A stretch of 6,891 nt of DNA from CAZAQB01 sp964487155 (GTDB lineage Bacteria; Pseudomonadota; Gammaproteobacteria; Nitrococcales; Nitrococcaceae): positions 1-6,891 of the forward strand of contig CAZAQB010000173.1 in assembly GCA_964487155.1 (NCBI GenBank), in the 5' to 3' direction. The position numbers and the translations under genes are program-made. The notes beneath the pieces are model-generated. The model made no database searches. It saw only the letters and a list, made by a program, of their open reading frames with translations, and had not been told where the DNA came from. How positions within the stretch are numbered: position 1 is the first letter of the stretch; each line of letters begins with the position of its first letter. This document shows positions 5,823-6,891 of this stretch, piece after piece.

Positions 5823-6891
5823 TTGGCCGAACAGATTGCGCCGACACCGACTTGCGACGACCATCCGCAGCGCTCGGCGGACTTCGCAACCCTCACTCAG
5901 GCGCTGGATTACGCTGCTGCCGGAAGCAAGGGTTTCAATTTTTACGACTCCCGGGGCCGTCTGCGCGAGGTGCTTCCCTACCGGCAATTGCGCGAGCGTG
6001 CCCGCGACATGGCGCGCCGGCTGATCGCCCTGGGGCTGCGCGCCGGTGACCGCGTCGCCCTGGTGGTGGACACCGAGGCCGCCTTCCCGGTGCTGTTCTT
6101 CGGCTGCCGCTACGCAGGCCTGGTGCCCGTGGCTCTTCCTCTGCCGGTCCATCTCGGCAGCCACGAAGCCTACGTGGAGCAGATCCGCGGGCTGCTGCAG
6201 GCCTGCGACGCCAATCTGGTGGTGGCGGGTGACGACTACAACGGCCTGGTGCAGGAGGCCATGCCGGCAGTCCCCGGCGTGACCCTGTATACGCCGGGTG
6301 CCCTGGAGGAACTCCCCGCGCAGCAGGCGGAACTGCCTCCCAGCACACCGGGCAACGTGGCCTATCTGCAGTTCACCTCCGGCAGCACGCGCTTCTCCCG
6401 CGGGGTGGTGATCACCGAGCGCGCGGTGATGAGCAACCTGCAGGGCATCGTGCGCCACGGCCTGCAGGTGCGCCCGGACGACCGCTGCGCCTCCTGGCTG
6501 CCGTTCTACCACGACATGGGCCTGGTGGGCTTCCTGCTGGGACCCATGGTGTCGCAGCTGTCGGTGGACTATCTCCGGCCCCGGGATTTCGGGGTGCGGC
6601 CGCTGCGCTGGCTGGGGCTGATCAGCAGCAACCGCTGCACCATCGCCTTCGGCCCGCCCTTCGGCTATGCACTCTGCGGACGCCGGCTGCGGCCCGGCGA
6701 CCTGGAGGGGCTGGACCTGCGGGCATGGCGCATCGCGGGTGTGGGCGCCGAAATGATCCGCCCTGCGGTGCTGGACTCCTTCGCCGAACTGCTGGCCCCG
6801 GCCGGCTTCGATGCGCGGGCGTTCGTCGCCTGTTACGGCCTGGCCGAAGCGTCGCTGGCGGTAACCTTCGCGCCCTTGTCGCGGGGGCTTG
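5823..6891 (+). CDS. Fatty-acyl-AMP ligase / acyl-ACP synthetase-like, 3' partial
   Basis: This is the N-terminal 356 residues of an ANL-superfamily adenylating enzyme; the reading frame runs off the right edge. Such enzymes activate a fatty acid with ATP and pass it to an acyl carrier protein or CoA. YRQLRERARDMARRL (53-67) and LRAGDRVALVVDT (72-84) are the usual N-terminal elements. FTSGSTRFSRGVV (184-196) is the ATP-binding A3 loop with S-R where P-K is common. WLPFYHDMGLVG (225-236) is the A4 motif shared with fatty-acyl-AMP ligases. GVGAEMI (306-312) and CYGLAEASLA (337-346) are the core A5 region. The H-D-M-G signature and ACYGLAEASLA favour the long-chain FAAL-like branch over acetyl-CoA synthetases. 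The likely partners are a carrier protein and a PLP-dependent acyl transferase downstream; in Caulobacter a related acyl-ACP synthetase feeds ceramide synthesis. The start is TTG, set by the strong ribosome binding site at 5809-5814. It probably shares a message with the HIT gene. Confidence 0.88.
   Translation, partial: MAEQIAPTPTCDDHPQRSADFATLTQALDYAAAGSKGFNFYDSRGRLREVLPYRQLRERARDMARRLIALGLRAGDRVALVVDTEAAFPVLFFGCRYAGLVPVALPLPVHLGSHEAYVEQIRGLLQACDANLVVAGDDYNGLVQEAMPAVPGVTLYTPGALEELPAQQAELPPSTPGNVAYLQFTSGSTRFSRGVVITERAVMSNLQGIVRHGLQVRPDDRCASWLPFYHDMGLVGFLLGPMVSQLSVDYLRPRDFGVRPLRWLGLISSNRCTIAFGPPFGYALCGRRLRPGDLEGLDLRAWRIAGVGAEMIRPAVLDSFAELLAPAGFDARAFVACYGLAEASLAVTFAPLSRGL

Noticed and set aside
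5607..6512. 301-residue minus-strand open frame opposite the HIT gene and AMP ligase
   Set aside because: No family motif, and it spans two clearly coding plus-strand genes, so it is a shadow.

Overview
The window is very GC-rich (roughly 70% by eye), gene-dense and wholly protein-coding apart from short spacers. An LptF/LptG pair in F-then-G order, heavy use of G/C third bases and several TTG/GTG starts suggest a high-GC Pseudomonadota. A gammaproteobacterium, perhaps near Ectothiorhodospiraceae/Chromatiales, is my best guess, but the lineage is inferred. No rRNA, tRNA, CRISPR array, insertion sequence or phage gene was seen.

There are seven genes in four transcription units. (1) Minus strand, 2164 to 36: lptF then lptG, joined by an ATGA overlap; together they are the membrane part of an LPS-type lipid-export ABC transporter. 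(2) Plus strand, 2376-3155: a nucleotidyltransferase resembling the phosphocholine cytidylyltransferase (LicC-like) family. (3) Minus strand, 5150 to 3163: a 388-residue GNAT-fold protein of the YghO/bacterial ceramide synthase type, followed through a GTGA overlap by a second, MobA-like nucleotidyltransferase. Units 2 and 3 converge with 7 bp between stop codons. (4) Plus strand from 5290 through the right edge: a HIT-family protein with a variant histidine triad, then a fatty-acyl-AMP ligase/acyl-ACP synthetase-like gene that runs off the window. That last gene starts at a TTG with a strong ribosome binding site.

Read together, the genes suggest a lipid-making and lipid-moving island. The AMP ligase would activate a fatty acid, the GNAT/YghO-type enzyme would N-acylate an amino base (ceramide synthesis is the best-known role of this family, in Caulobacter), the two nucleotidyltransferases could activate a polar headgroup, and LptF/LptG could export the product. 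Family assignments rest on motifs visible in the translations. The joint pathway, and the idea that this LptFG pair serves a lipid other than LPS, are inference. The diagnostic serine palmitoyltransferase, acyl carrier protein and ceramide reductase genes are not in the window; if the idea is right, they should lie downstream of the AMP ligase or elsewhere nearby.
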